A stretch of DNA of 22,195 nucleotides, taken from contig JAEWHT010000046.1 of the NCBI GenBank assembly GCA_023387695.1, positions 1-22,195 of the forward strand, in the 5' to 3' direction. The DNA comes from Pseudomonadota bacterium (GTDB taxonomy: Bacteria; Pseudomonadota; Alphaproteobacteria; Rhizobiales; Xanthobacteraceae). Positions 7,903-16,364 of this stretch are shown here, piece by piece. Made by a program: the position numbers and the translations under genes. Every line of letters begins with the position of its first letter. Within the stretch, counting starts at the first letter, position 1. The notes beneath the pieces were generated by a model. It had not been told where the DNA came from, searched no databases, and worked only from the letters and a program-made list of their open reading frames with translations.

Positions 7903-8820
7903 GTGGTCATCGCGCACAAGCCGCCGCGGATCGCCAAAGCGAACGGCATCGACATCTGTTACGAAATCTTCGGCGAACCCAACGCCGAGCCCCTGGTGCT
8001 GATCATGGGGCTCGCCGGTCAGATGGTGCAATGGGACGACGGCTTTTGCGAGCAACTTGCGGCTCGCGGATTTCGCGTCATCCGTTTCGACAACCGCGAC
8101 ATCGGCAAATCTTCCAGGCTTTCTGGTGCTGGCCGCCTGACGCGATGGGAAATGCTGAAGATGCGTTTCCTGAATATCGCGCCCGAAGCGCCATATACGT
8201 TGCGCGACATGGCCGAGGATACGATCGCGCTCATGGACGTGCTCGGTATCCGCTCGGCGCACATCGTCGGCGCTTCCATGGGCGGCATGATCGCCCAGGA
8301 AATCGCGATTGATTTTCCCGAACGCGTGCGCTCGTTGATCTCGATTATGTCGACCACGGGCGATCCCGACTTGCCGCAACCGAGCGACGAGGCCGTAACC
8401 TTGCTGACGGAGCCGCAACCAAAAAGCCACGATAAATTCATCGCGCGCTTCAAACGGAATTCGAAGGTGCTTCGCGCTGGGCGCTTTCCCAGGGATGAAG
8501 CCCTTGACCGCTCCCGCGCAGAACGCGTCTTTGCTCGCGGTCTCAATCCTCCCGGCGTTGGACGACAAATTCGTGCGGTTCTTGCATCGGGAAGCCGCAA
8601 GGAAAGGTTAGCCACAGTGAGGGCGCCGACACTGGTGATTCACGGTACGGCCGATCCCCTCGTTGATCCGAAGGCCGGTGAGGATACCGCTGCTTCCATT
8701 CCTGGTGCGAGGCTGATGATCGTTCAAGGCATGGGCCACGCGATCCCAATCGCGATGTGGTCGGAGATTATCGACGCCATCGACAAGCACGCACACGAGG
8801 CAAGCGCCAGGGCGGCGTGA
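7903..8820 (+). CDS. Alpha/beta hydrolase, RdmC-like
   Basis: This 305-residue alpha/beta-fold hydrolase has a typical triad: nucleophile GASMGG (S125), the Asp of GTADPLV (D251) and the His of GMGHAIP (H279). An oxyanion-loop region (LIMGLAGQM, about 33-41) and an RFDNRDIGKS segment follow the N-terminal strands. The IAKANGIDICYE start and RFDNRDIG segment resemble the esterase/hydrolase group that includes the aclacinomycin methylesterase RdmC, but many such enzymes have unknown substrates. I chose GTG 7903 because AGAAGG lies 7 nt before it and homologues seldom have a long N-terminal extension; TTG 7876 would add 9 residues. There is no signal peptide, so it is cytoplasmic. A role in tailoring or releasing a polyketide is possible but unproven. 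Confidence 0.88.
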   Translation: MVIAHKPPRIAKANGIDICYEIFGEPNAEPLVLIMGLAGQMVQWDDGFCEQLAARGFRVIRFDNRDIGKSSRLSGAGRLTRWEMLKMRFLNIAPEAPYTLRDMAEDTIALMDVLGIRSAHIVGASMGGMIAQEIAIDFPERVRSLISIMSTTGDPDLPQPSDEAVTLLTEPQPKSHDKFIARFKRNSKVLRAGRFPRDEALDRSRAERVFARGLNPPGVGRQIRAVLASGSRKERLATVRAPTLVIHGTADPLVDPKAGEDTAASIPGARLMIVQGMGHAIPIAMWSEIIDAIDKHAHEASARAA

Positions 8821-9234
8821 GTTGTCCGGGCGGCGCAGCCGGCTATCGGATTCGTTATGTCGCAAACGCTGACGTATTTCGGAAAGCTTCCGAAAGGACT
8901 GCCGCGGCCTGTCCTGGCAAGGTGACGAGCATCACGATTCGGTCGCCGAGAGAGGCCTCGGTTACCCACAAGAGCGCGAGCAGGCCGCTGCGACCAGCAC
9001 TTCCGTGAGTTCCATCATGTGATGCAGTCACAATTGTCCAACATTTGCTCAACCGAATGGTTGAGACGCGAGCACTTCCATACCGTCGCGGCATCGGAGG
9101 TGTTGCTGGCGCGAAACACAACTTCAGAAAAGCAGTCTCCAAGAGCTGGCGCGCGCTCTCCTTCATTTCGGCTCGCGCGGTTCGGGCTTAACATCGACTA
9201 AGCATTTCGATGATCCGACCGTTGGGGCGACATC
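8821..9234. other. Intergenic region before the porin gene
   Basis: This 414-bp gap holds the hairpin at 8877-8895 near its left end and must hold the promoter of the outer-membrane protein gene near its right end. Frames exist on both strands (rightward 9019-9201, leftward 8855-9166), but neither has a convincing ribosome site or a recognisable product. I see no repeats or RNA gene. Confidence 0.4.
8877..8895 (+). terminator. Hairpin after the alpha/beta hydrolase gene
   Basis: TTTCGGAA (8877-8884), a 3-nt loop (AGC) and TTCCGAAA (8888-8895) form a perfect 8-bp stem 57 nt after the hydrolase stop. No T run follows, so termination would be weak or factor-assisted. Confidence 0.35.
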
Positions 9235-10116
9235 ATGAAGAAGCGATTTCTTTCGGGGCTCATTTTTGTATTCGCGATTGGCGCGATGGAGCCGGCCCTC
9301 GCTGCCGATCTGCAGGTCACGCCGAAGCGAAGAGCGGAACCGCAGCAAACGCAGCAGACTGCGAACAACAATTGGTCCGGTGGCCAGGTCGGCGGATCCA
9401 ATGGCGTCAGTTCGGTCAACAACAACTTCGTCGAGCCGGGCGCCTATGTCTGTCCTGCGGCGTTTCCTTATAACGTGAGCTGCTTTGAAACGCCGTTCGC
9501 GTTTAGCGGCCATCCCCTAAGCTACACGATCGGTCCCTTCCTTGGTTACCGTTGGCAGTTCGGGAACAGCGTCGTCGGCATTGAAGGTGACTGGTCATGG
9601 AAGAAGGCCGAGAACGCCGCCTTGGTGACAATGCCTTTCGTATGTTTCGACGCTGGCTGCGCCAACTATCGGAATGACACCAAGTACGGCTCGATCAAGC
9701 AGACCTGGGATAGCTCGCTCCGCCTGCGTTACGGATGGCTCGTGACCCCCCAGACCCTCGTCTACGGCACGGCTGGCGTGGCGATCGGGCAGATCAGCGG
9801 TTCGTTTTTGTACAATGGCCAACTCTTCGTGACGACGCCTGCCCTTGCTGGCGGAAGCACGGCGACGTCCAGGGCTGATTGGTCGGACACCAGGATCGGT
9901 GGAACGGTCGGCGCCGGCGTCGAGATGGCTATCTGGGGACCGTGGAAGGCGAGGGTGGAATACCGCTACACGGATTTCGGCAGCTATACTAAAACTGTTG
10001 GTGTGACCACCGTTTGCGCGGCGCCGACTGGCTGTAGCGCACCGTCCAGCAGCGCGTCGATTGATGTCCGCGAATCCTTCCACACGGTTCGGGTGGGAAT
10101 TGGCTTCGACTTCTAA
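9235..10116 (+). CDS. Outer-membrane beta-barrel protein, Omp25/31-like
   Basis: This 293-residue protein has a clear Sec signal peptide: MKKR, a hydrophobic core (LSGLIFVFAIGAM), then ALA/AD cleavage after residue 23. The mature part opens with a short polar Gln/Asn-rich stretch. It continues with alternating aromatic/polar strands typical of small Rhizobiales porin-like barrels: GPFLGYRWQFG, VVGIEGDWSW, LRLRYGWLVTPQTLVYGTAG, VGAGVEMAIWG and RVEYRYTDFGSY. It ends VRVGIGFDF, with the C-terminal Phe recognised by the BAM insertase. Four Cys (in CPAAFPYNVSC and CFDAGC) may form surface-loop disulfides. The family is abundant in this order and gives structural or adhesion functions rather than a known transport substrate. 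The gene is convergent with the CHAT gene, the stops being 7 bp apart. Confidence 0.9.
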   Translation: MKKRFLSGLIFVFAIGAMEPALAADLQVTPKRRAEPQQTQQTANNNWSGGQVGGSNGVSSVNNNFVEPGAYVCPAAFPYNVSCFETPFAFSGHPLSYTIGPFLGYRWQFGNSVVGIEGDWSWKKAENAALVTMPFVCFDAGCANYRNDTKYGSIKQTWDSSLRLRYGWLVTPQTLVYGTAGVAIGQISGSFLYNGQLFVTTPALAGGSTATSRADWSDTRIGGTVGAGVEMAIWGPWKARVEYRYTDFGSYTKTVGVTTVCAAPTGCSAPSSSASIDVRESFHTVRVGIGFDF

Positions 10117-10123
10117 CCGCGAT

Positions 10124-13100
10124 CTACTGCTTGATGCCTTCTCCGACCAGCGAGAACGGACCCCAGATCGCGGGGTGGGCATTTGTCGCTGACGATGTAT
10201 CTCTGAGGTAGGCAAGCATGGCGCGCCGCAAGGCTTCGGCGCGTCCGAGCGTCGGGTCGGCCTTGAGCGTATCGAACGTCGACGTACTCAACCGCGTTGC
10301 TGCCTCGGAAGCGACGGGCCAGTGCGACACCAGAAGGGCTCGTGCCCCCGCATAGAAGAAGGCGCGAGCAAGACCGGAGAGAGCCTGCGCGCCTGGCTTT
10401 TCGCCCGCCGCCGTGTTGCAGGCCGATAGCACCACCCAGTCGGCATTGAGCTTGAGTTGCGCGGCCTCGCTTGCCGTCAGCAATCCATTGTCATCGGGCG
10501 TCGGCGTGGCGGGCACGGTGAGAAGCAGCGCCGGTTCGGCAAGGCCCTTGATGTCGCCGGCGACCAGTCCATGGGTTGCGAAATAGACGATGCGATAATT
10601 CTCGAGCGGCGTGTGCTTCACCGTGGTCACGCTCGCGTCACGACCAAGATGGATGTCGGAGGACGGCGCACCAAGGTCCAATGCGACCGCCCTCAGTTCA
10701 TCTGCCGTGTCGGGAAGGCTTGGCGCAGACGCGAGCGCCGAGCGGTCGAGGCCGGCGCCGCGCCAGTAATCGGTGTAGGATCGCGCGATGCCTCTCGCTT
10801 TGGGAGCGCCTCTGTTGATTTCCGGCGCCGGGTTCTGCTGGAACACCGGGTCGCCGAATCCGACTAGCGGTTTCAGATTCAAATCTCTGCGCGCAAACGA
10901 CCGCAACGTTCGCAGGCTCGCGACCGAGGGCAGGACGGTGACCGCCTGGCGCTTGATCAGCCAAGCAGCCTCGCGATAGGCGACGGCATCCTGTTCGGGT
11001 GTTTTGCCATCGAGTTTGACTGACGCTTGCGCCGGCCGTTCCGTGACCAGCAGGTGAAATGGCAGAGCCGTCAGAGGCCCGGATGACACGACAAGCAGAT
11101 TGCGCTTGCTCTTGACGAGCCCATCGACGGGACCAATCAATTGGCCGAACATCTGGTATGCGATGTTGAGGTCGAACGGCTGAAGCTCGTCAACGTTCAG
11201 GCCCCTGCGAAACTTCTCAACCTCGGTGGCGAGTTCGGCGTCTCCGACCGGGATCGTATGCCAGTCGAAGTCGTTGGCCGTCAGCGCAAAGACGTAGCTT
11301 TCCTTGTCTCCGGCCAGCAGAAAAACCAGCGCTTCGTCGGGCCCCATCAATTTCTGTGCGTCGGCGACCTGTAAAGGCTTGGGTGTAACGAGCTTGCTGA
11401 ATTCAGGAAATCGCTGTTGCAGCTGCGCCGAATTGGCGGCCAGCTTGCTTTCGGCATCGGCGATATTTTTGCGGATTTCGTCCGCCTGAGCCGTGTTCGA
11501 CTGCCCGTCCGGGTTCGATAGCACCCCAACGAGTGCCTTGTTGCGGTCACGCAAATAGTTGGACAGGTCCTGGTTCGTGCGCACGAGCGCAGCAAGTGCA
11601 TCGTTGCCGGCCGCAAATCTCGGCCCGAGTTGCTGGAGGGCCGCGCCGGCTGACGATTGAATGGCCCATTGCGCGATCTCGAATGCCTCCTGGCCAAGCG
11701 CCGGACCGGAGCCGCCCGCCGCGCGCGCGACGGCCGCGAGGCCGCCGACATGCGTCAGGAAGATGTCGCTGCGCTGCTCGATCAGGCCGTCCGAGCGGTC
11801 GCCCGACAGTTTTCCTGCCGACACAGCCTCGTCGGCATGCGCGAGGATCGCCGCAGTCGCCTTGCGGGAATGGGCGATCGCATCGGCAGGATTGTTTCGC
11901 GAAAGGCTCAGCAAAGCGAGATCGTTGAGCCCCCGCGCGACTTCCGGATGGTTCGCGCCGCGCGTCTTCTCATTGATTGCGAGCGCGCGCTTATAAGCCT
12001 GCTCGGCGTCCACGTAGCGGCCTTGATGCTCGAACAGATGGCCTTCGCTGATCAGGACCGTTGCAACGAAGCGTTGATTGGGCCCGAACGCCTTCGTGAA
12101 GATCGCGAGCGCCCGGTTGAACTGCGTCTCTGCCTCGGCGTAGCGGCGTTCGCCGTCGTAGGCGACCCCAAGCTTGCGGAGGATCTTTGCGGTGTCGGGA
12201 TTGTCCCCGCCGAGCGATTTCTCGGCAATGGCGAGCGCGCGCCTGGCATAGGTTTCGACGTCGCTGTAGCGCTCCTCGGATTCATAGATCGCGGCAAGAT
12301 TGTTGAGGATGGTGGCCACGCTGATACTGTCCGGGCCGAATACGGCCTCCCGGATGACGAGCGCGCGCTTGTACAGCGCTTCGGCCTCGTCGTACCGACC
12401 TTCGTCCGCGTACACGCTCGCGAGGTTAAGCAGCGAGGTGGCGAGGCGCGGATGGTTCGGGCCCAGCGCCTTCTCCCAGATCTCGATGGCGCGTTGAAAC
12501 AGGCTGTCGGCTTCGGCGTAGCGGCCTACCCTTTCGTAGACATGGGCGAGATTGTTGAGGCTGGCGGCCACATCCGGATGGTTCGGACCAAGCGCCTGCT
12601 CGCGAATGGCGAGCGCCCGCTTGGTCGCCTTCTCCACCTCGTCGAAACGGCTTTCGTCCTCATAGACCTTGGTGAGATTATTGAGGATCAGCGCGACCTG
12701 CAGGCTGTTGGGTCCACTCGCCTTCTCCGCTATCTCGAGCGCCCGCTTGTATTGCGCCTCCGCCTCCGCGTAACGCGCCTGGCTCGTATAGACGTCGCCG
12801 AGATTGCCGATCAGCCTGACCACGGCGGGATCGTTCGGCGTGAGCGATTTTGTCGCGATGTCGAGCGCCCGCTTGTAGAGCCCCTCGGCTTCAACGCTGT
12901 TGCCTTGTAGCAGATTGGCCGTGGCAAGGTTGGCGAGCGCCTGTCCGGTGCGCGGGTCATTCGGCGGGACGTTCTTTTGCAGGGCATCGAGCACCTGCTT
13001 GAACATGCCGACCGCGTCGGCGTAGTGGCCCAGCTCCTGGTGGGCGCGGGCGAGATCATTGAGCGCCAGAATGTACGTGATGTTGTTGGTGCCGGCTCGC

Positions 13101-13330
13101 TTCGCCGCCGCCTCGGTTGACTGCGCCTGCGTCAAGGCTTCCGAGAACTTGCCGGCGGCGTAGAGCTCCGAGAAGCGCTTCTGCGCCGCCTCGATATCGA
13201 ATTTTTGAGCGGCGGCCGGCGTCAGGCTGAGGCCGGCCGCAACCAGAAGGGCAGCCAGTCCACGCGCGAAACCCGATCGGATCAACAGTCTGCTTGGATT
13301 GGCGGAGGACAAATGTGCACAGGATGTCAC
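10124..13330 (-). CDS. Secreted TPR-CHAT domain protein (caspase-like protease)
   Basis: This 1068-residue protein begins with a predicted signal peptide: Arg residues, then a GLAALLVAAGLSL core, with cleavage near AAA/Q at 41. About nine to ten 42-residue tetratricopeptide repeats follow (about 84-495; pattern LNNLA.VYE..GRY.EAE..YKRAL.I.EK.LGPNHP.V). A helical linker leads to a C-terminal CHAT domain (about 760-1064) with the caspase-type dyad intact: H920 in YFATHGL and C971 in LSACNTAAG. CHAT proteases cut protein partners presented through TPR-type scaffolds, as in separase and Craspase. I chose GTG 13330 over ATG 13372 because AAGGAG lies 6 nt before it and it gives a clean signal peptide. 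It starts 45 nt after the pabC-like stop, so it may share that transcript. The signal peptide implies periplasmic or envelope action. The substrate is unknown. Confidence 0.9.
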   Translation of the reverse strand: MTSCAHLSSANPSRLLIRSGFARGLAALLVAAGLSLTPAAAQKFDIEAAQKRFSELYAAGKFSEALTQAQSTEAAAKRAGTNNITYILALNDLARAHQELGHYADAVGMFKQVLDALQKNVPPNDPRTGQALANLATANLLQGNSVEAEGLYKRALDIATKSLTPNDPAVVRLIGNLGDVYTSQARYAEAEAQYKRALEIAEKASGPNSLQVALILNNLTKVYEDESRFDEVEKATKRALAIREQALGPNHPDVAASLNNLAHVYERVGRYAEADSLFQRAIEIWEKALGPNHPRLATSLLNLASVYADEGRYDEAEALYKRALVIREAVFGPDSISVATILNNLAAIYESEERYSDVETYARRALAIAEKSLGGDNPDTAKILRKLGVAYDGERRYAEAETQFNRALAIFTKAFGPNQRFVATVLISEGHLFEHQGRYVDAEQAYKRALAINEKTRGANHPEVARGLNDLALLSLSRNNPADAIAHSRKATAAILAHADEAVSAGKLSGDRSDGLIEQRSDIFLTHVGGLAAVARAAGGSGPALGQEAFEIAQWAIQSSAGAALQQLGPRFAAGNDALAALVRTNQDLSNYLRDRNKALVGVLSNPDGQSNTAQADEIRKNIADAESKLAANSAQLQQRFPEFSKLVTPKPLQVADAQKLMGPDEALVFLLAGDKESYVFALTANDFDWHTIPVGDAELATEVEKFRRGLNVDELQPFDLNIAYQMFGQLIGPVDGLVKSKRNLLVVSSGPLTALPFHLLVTERPAQASVKLDGKTPEQDAVAYREAAWLIKRQAVTVLPSVASLRTLRSFARRDLNLKPLVGFGDPVFQQNPAPEINRGAPKARGIARSYTDYWRGAGLDRSALASAPSLPDTADELRAVALDLGAPSSDIHLGRDASVTTVKHTPLENYRIVYFATHGLVAGDIKGLAEPALLLTVPATPTPDDNGLLTASEAAQLKLNADWVVLSACNTAAGEKPGAQALSGLARAFFYAGARALLVSHWPVASEAATRLSTSTFDTLKADPTLGRAEALRRAMLAYLRDTSSATNAHPAIWGPFSLVGEGIKQ

Positions 13331-13336
13331 GTTTTG

Positions 13337-13342
13337 CTCCTT
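13337..13342 (-). promoter_or_regulatory. Ribosome-binding site fixing the CHAT gene start
   Basis: AAGGAG on the leftward strand, with a 6-nt spacer (CAAAAC), precedes GTG 13330. The upstream ATG at 13372 has no comparable site, so GTG is favoured. Confidence 0.6.
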
Positions 13343-13375
13343 GCCAGTCTCGCCACAGCGGAGAGGCTGCATTCG

Positions 13376-14182
13376 CTACGGCGAATAGACGGCCTGTGTA
13401 GGGATGTCAGCCTGATCTTCAGACAGGTCGCGCCCGTCGATGCTTTTGATCAGCGAAGACCCCAGACTGTTACAAACAAAGCCTGCATCGGATTTTCGAA
13501 TCATGTCGGTGGTAACAGACGATTCGGTGGCTCCGAGTTCTGCAATGAAGCGCTTGCGCGCCAACCCTGGGAGGATTCCGTCTTCTCTTGGCGGGGTGAT
13601 CCAGCGGCCGTCGATCCTGAAGAAAATATTGCCGACAGTTGCGCACGCGACATGCCCTTTCGTGTTGAGCATGATGGCGTCGTCGGCACCGCGGTCGATG
13701 GCTTCCCTCCGGGCCAGAATATTGTCGCCATAGCCCAAGGACTTGATCCTTGAGAGTGGCGAGCGCTCGTTTCGGCATGTCGATCGACAAACGACGAAGG
13801 CTTGGGGCGGCATCGCGACACTCGGCGCAACCGAAAAAACGCAAGTTGGTTGCTGCGAAGCCGCATCCCTCGGCCAAAGCCCACGTGCTGCGGCTCCTCT
13901 CGTGACCGTCAGCCGGAGCGCACTCTGAGCGTCGCTGACTGCGCCGGCCAGCAAGCGATCGGCCGCATCGAAAATGCTGTCCTCACTGAAGGGGATCGCC
14001 AGACCAATCTCGGCTGCGCCGGCCTTCAATCTCTCGAAGTGCTCCGCCAGCCAGAATGGCCTGGAACCCACAGCCTTGATCGTTTCGAAAAGGCCGTCTG
14101 CCAGCGTGAAGCCGCGATCTGCGACAGATACGCGCGCTTCACTCTGGTCGACAAAGCTTCCATTAAGCCAAACCACGCTCAT
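13376..14182 (-). CDS. pabC: Class IV aminotransferase / aminodeoxychorismate lyase-like
   Basis: This 268-residue fold-type IV PLP enzyme lies 19 nt after the fused aminodeoxychorismate synthase, so the natural reading is 4-amino-4-deoxychorismate lyase, which releases p-aminobenzoate and pyruvate. Visible features are the N-terminal WLNGSFV and ADRGFTLADGLFETI segments, the PLP Lys in RIKSLGYGDN (K147), ADDAIMLNTKG (166-176) and the C-terminal LPGLARKRFIAEL region. One oddity stands out: the usual Glu in the GxVxE....N segment, which contacts the PLP ring nitrogen, is Cys here (C180 in GHVACATVGN). This may weaken or change the activity. ATG 14182 was chosen because it matches usual starts; GTG 14197 would add 5 residues. 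A branched-chain or D-amino-acid aminotransferase is the alternative; context favours the lyase. Confidence 0.82.
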   Translation of the reverse strand: MSVVWLNGSFVDQSEARVSVADRGFTLADGLFETIKAVGSRPFWLAEHFERLKAGAAEIGLAIPFSEDSIFDAADRLLAGAVSDAQSALRLTVTRGAAARGLWPRDAASQQPTCVFSVAPSVAMPPQAFVVCRSTCRNERSPLSRIKSLGYGDNILARREAIDRGADDAIMLNTKGHVACATVGNIFFRIDGRWITPPREDGILPGLARKRFIAELGATESSVTTDMIRKSDAGFVCNSLGSSLIKSIDGRDLSEDQADIPTQAVYSP

Positions 14183-14201
14183 CCGAAAATCTCGCACACC
14201 G

Positions 14202-16364
14202 TCAATTCGGAGCTCCCGCTGAGCTGCCTACCTCGTCTGCGCCGACAAGCTCGTATCGATCCGGACTGAATCCGCCGGTAAGCGCGGTGACAACGGATTT
14301 GATCGAGGCCGCCGCCTTCAGGAGCATTTCGTCGAACTCCCCCTCCGGTGTCGAGGCCGCCACGACGCCGCCTCCAACGCCCATCGTTAAACGCCCTTTG
14401 TTGGCAACGATCGTCCTGATTACAATGCTCAGGTCAACTGCGCCATCATTGCCCAGCCAGCCCAACGAGCCAGAATAGACGCCTCGCGGCCGCCCTTCCA
14501 GTTCGTCGATGAATCGCAGCGTGCGGGTCTTCGGCGCACCTGTCATCGAACCGCCAGGGAAGGCATTCCGGATCAACTGCACCGGTCCGGCCGAAGGCTC
14601 CAGCGTCCCGGTCACGGTACTGACCAATTGATGAACCGTGCGATAGGATTCAACGTCCCATAGTTTCGGCACGCGAACGCTGCCGGGGGTGCAGCTCCGC
14701 GAGAGATCGTTTCGCAGGAGATCGACGATCATGACGTTTTCTGCGCGATCCTTTTCGCTCGTTCTCAATTGCTCGGCAAGTTGATCGTCTTTCACGGGAT
14801 CCTGGTCGCGCTTGATCGTGCCCTTGATCGGTTTCGTTTGAACATTCCCATGTGTGTCGATCGAGATGAAGCGCTCGGGCGATGCACTCAGGACGGCGCC
14901 TTCGGGCCATTTGATGAAGGCTGCATGAGGGGCAGGATTGACCTTCCTCATGGTGCGATAGAGCGTCAAAGGGTCGACGTCGGAGTTGCAATGCAGCTCG
15001 TTCGTCAGGCAGACCTGATATGTTTCGCCTTGCTGGATCAGATCCAGACATCGACGGATGTCGGAGAGATATGTCTCCTTGTCCCGGTCCAGGAAAAATT
15101 TGACGGGCTCGTTTGGTATGTTCTGAACTTCGGGTATCGCCGAGGGAACCATCCGTTCGATCGCAGCGATGGTGTGATCGATCCACTTTTTCGCCCGCTC
15201 CGCGTTGGACGGTTCGTCGATCGCCAGCACATAGGTTTTCTTGTCGACATGGTCGACGGCAATGAAGCGGTCCGAGTAGATGAACATCGCGTCCGGCGTC
15301 GTTGCATGCCGATCCGTTGGTGAACCGCAATCGTTCCGAAGTTCGTAGCCGAACCATCCGACATAGCCGCCGACGAACGGGCACGGAGGAGCCGGCTCGG
15401 GGCGGCTCGGCTCGATCCGCGCGAGGTATTCGAAAATGCCGGTGTGCTTGGTGTGGGTGCCGGCGCGGTCGGAGATTTCGAGACGCTGATCCGCGCATCG
15501 ATATTGGAGGCAGGCCGCGTTCGGACCAGACGCATCGCCTGCATAGGACCAGCGGGCCCGACCTTGTTCGACGAGGCTGCTGTCGAGCCAATAGGCATGT
15601 GGCGATTCGGCGAACAGCGACGTGAATGCGTCCTCCATGTTGATCTCGCGCGGAAGTTCCTTCCAGAACGTTCGCTTGCGGGAAACCTCGAGCTCTTTCC
15701 TGTGAGCAAAGCCGTTCAGTTTATGAGCCGAGCCATTCAATGGAGAGCCATTCAATGACTTGCCGTGGCCGTTCGCGCGCCCCTCTGACGGGCCTATCAT
15801 CGCGCAGAAATTCTCGAGCAACTTCCGGCCGTGCTCGGTGATGATCGACTCGGGGTGGAATTGCACCCCCCATTGCGGTCGCTCGCGATGAGCAAGCCCC
15901 ATGATCAAGCCATCTTCTGTCCAGGCCGTGGCCTCGAGGCAGGAAGCAAGTGGCCTCTGTGCGATCAGTGAATGATAGCGGGCTGCTTTGAAGGGAGACA
16001 CGATTCCCTTGAAGATCCCGGTGTCGTTGTGATGAACGAGAGACGTTCGTCCGTGCATTGGCGCAGGCGCGCGAACGACCCGGCCTCCCGACAGCGCGGC
16101 GATGCCCTGATGACCGAGGCACACACCAAGCAACGGGACCTCGGATTCTTCAATGGCATCTCTGCAGAGGCCGAAATCATCGGGATGATCCGGCCGCCCG
16201 GGACCTGGCGAAATCACAATTCCATCGAATTGCTCGCGTCTGAGCTCGTCCCAGGAAATCTCGTCGTTCTTCACGACGAGAGGTGGCTCCTGGCAAATCT
16301 CGGCAAGCAGATGGACGAGATTGTAAGTGAACGAGTCGTAGTTATCGATGACGACCAATCGCAT
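14202..16364 (-). CDS. pabAB: Fused aminodeoxychorismate synthase PabA-PabB
   Basis: This 720-residue two-domain enzyme makes 4-amino-4-deoxychorismate from chorismate and glutamine. The N-terminal class I glutamine amidotransferase (1-190) has DNYDSFTYN, SPGPG and the triad C82 (GVCLGHQ), H170 and E172 (FHPES). A low-complexity linker follows (about 193-222, repeated Asn-Gly). The chorismate-binding domain (about 225-695) has SASPERF, LLRNDLSR, FPGGSMTGAPK and GVGGG. The active-site segment PIKGT (512-516) carries Lys514, the PabB-type nucleophile; anthranilate synthases have PIAGT. This supports PABA rather than anthranilate synthesis. Fused PabAB is common in actinobacterial PABA-derived antibiotic clusters. 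ATG 16364 was chosen because MRLVVIDNYDSFT is the usual start; ATG 16379 and TTG 16382 would add 5-6 residues. pabC follows after 19 nt. Confidence 0.92.
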   Translation of the reverse strand: MRLVVIDNYDSFTYNLVHLLAEICQEPPLVVKNDEISWDELRREQFDGIVISPGPGRPDHPDDFGLCRDAIEESEVPLLGVCLGHQGIAALSGGRVVRAPAPMHGRTSLVHHNDTGIFKGIVSPFKAARYHSLIAQRPLASCLEATAWTEDGLIMGLAHRERPQWGVQFHPESIITEHGRKLLENFCAMIGPSEGRANGHGKSLNGSPLNGSAHKLNGFAHRKELEVSRKRTFWKELPREINMEDAFTSLFAESPHAYWLDSSLVEQGRARWSYAGDASGPNAACLQYRCADQRLEISDRAGTHTKHTGIFEYLARIEPSRPEPAPPCPFVGGYVGWFGYELRNDCGSPTDRHATTPDAMFIYSDRFIAVDHVDKKTYVLAIDEPSNAERAKKWIDHTIAAIERMVPSAIPEVQNIPNEPVKFFLDRDKETYLSDIRRCLDLIQQGETYQVCLTNELHCNSDVDPLTLYRTMRKVNPAPHAAFIKWPEGAVLSASPERFISIDTHGNVQTKPIKGTIKRDQDPVKDDQLAEQLRTSEKDRAENVMIVDLLRNDLSRSCTPGSVRVPKLWDVESYRTVHQLVSTVTGTLEPSAGPVQLIRNAFPGGSMTGAPKTRTLRFIDELEGRPRGVYSGSLGWLGNDGAVDLSIVIRTIVANKGRLTMGVGGGVVAASTPEGEFDEMLLKAAASIKSVVTALTGGFSPDRYELVGADEVGSSAGAPN
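15730..15757 (-). repeat. In-frame 15-bp tandem repeat in the PabAB linker
   Basis: GAGCCATTCAATG occurs at 15730-15742 and again at 15745-15757, a period of 15 bp. On the coding strand it encodes two copies of a Leu-Asn-Gly-Ser unit in the linker between the amidotransferase and synthase domains. A partial third unit (Leu-Asn-Gly-Phe) lies nearby. Confidence 0.7.

Noticed and set aside
8855..9166. Leftward 103-codon frame in the gap before the porin gene
   Set aside because: No ribosome site near its ATG and no recognisable motif; overlaps a competing rightward frame with equal claim.
11657..12910. Rightward 417-codon open frame
   Set aside because: It is antisense to the TPR array of the CHAT gene; repeats in GC-rich DNA keep the opposite frame open. 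No ribosome site and no recognisable domain.
14202..16364. Anthranilate synthase (TrpE-TrpG fusion) as the identity of the fused enzyme
   Set aside because: The active-site segment is PIKGT with the PabB-type Lys rather than PIAGT, and a PabC-like gene follows directly.
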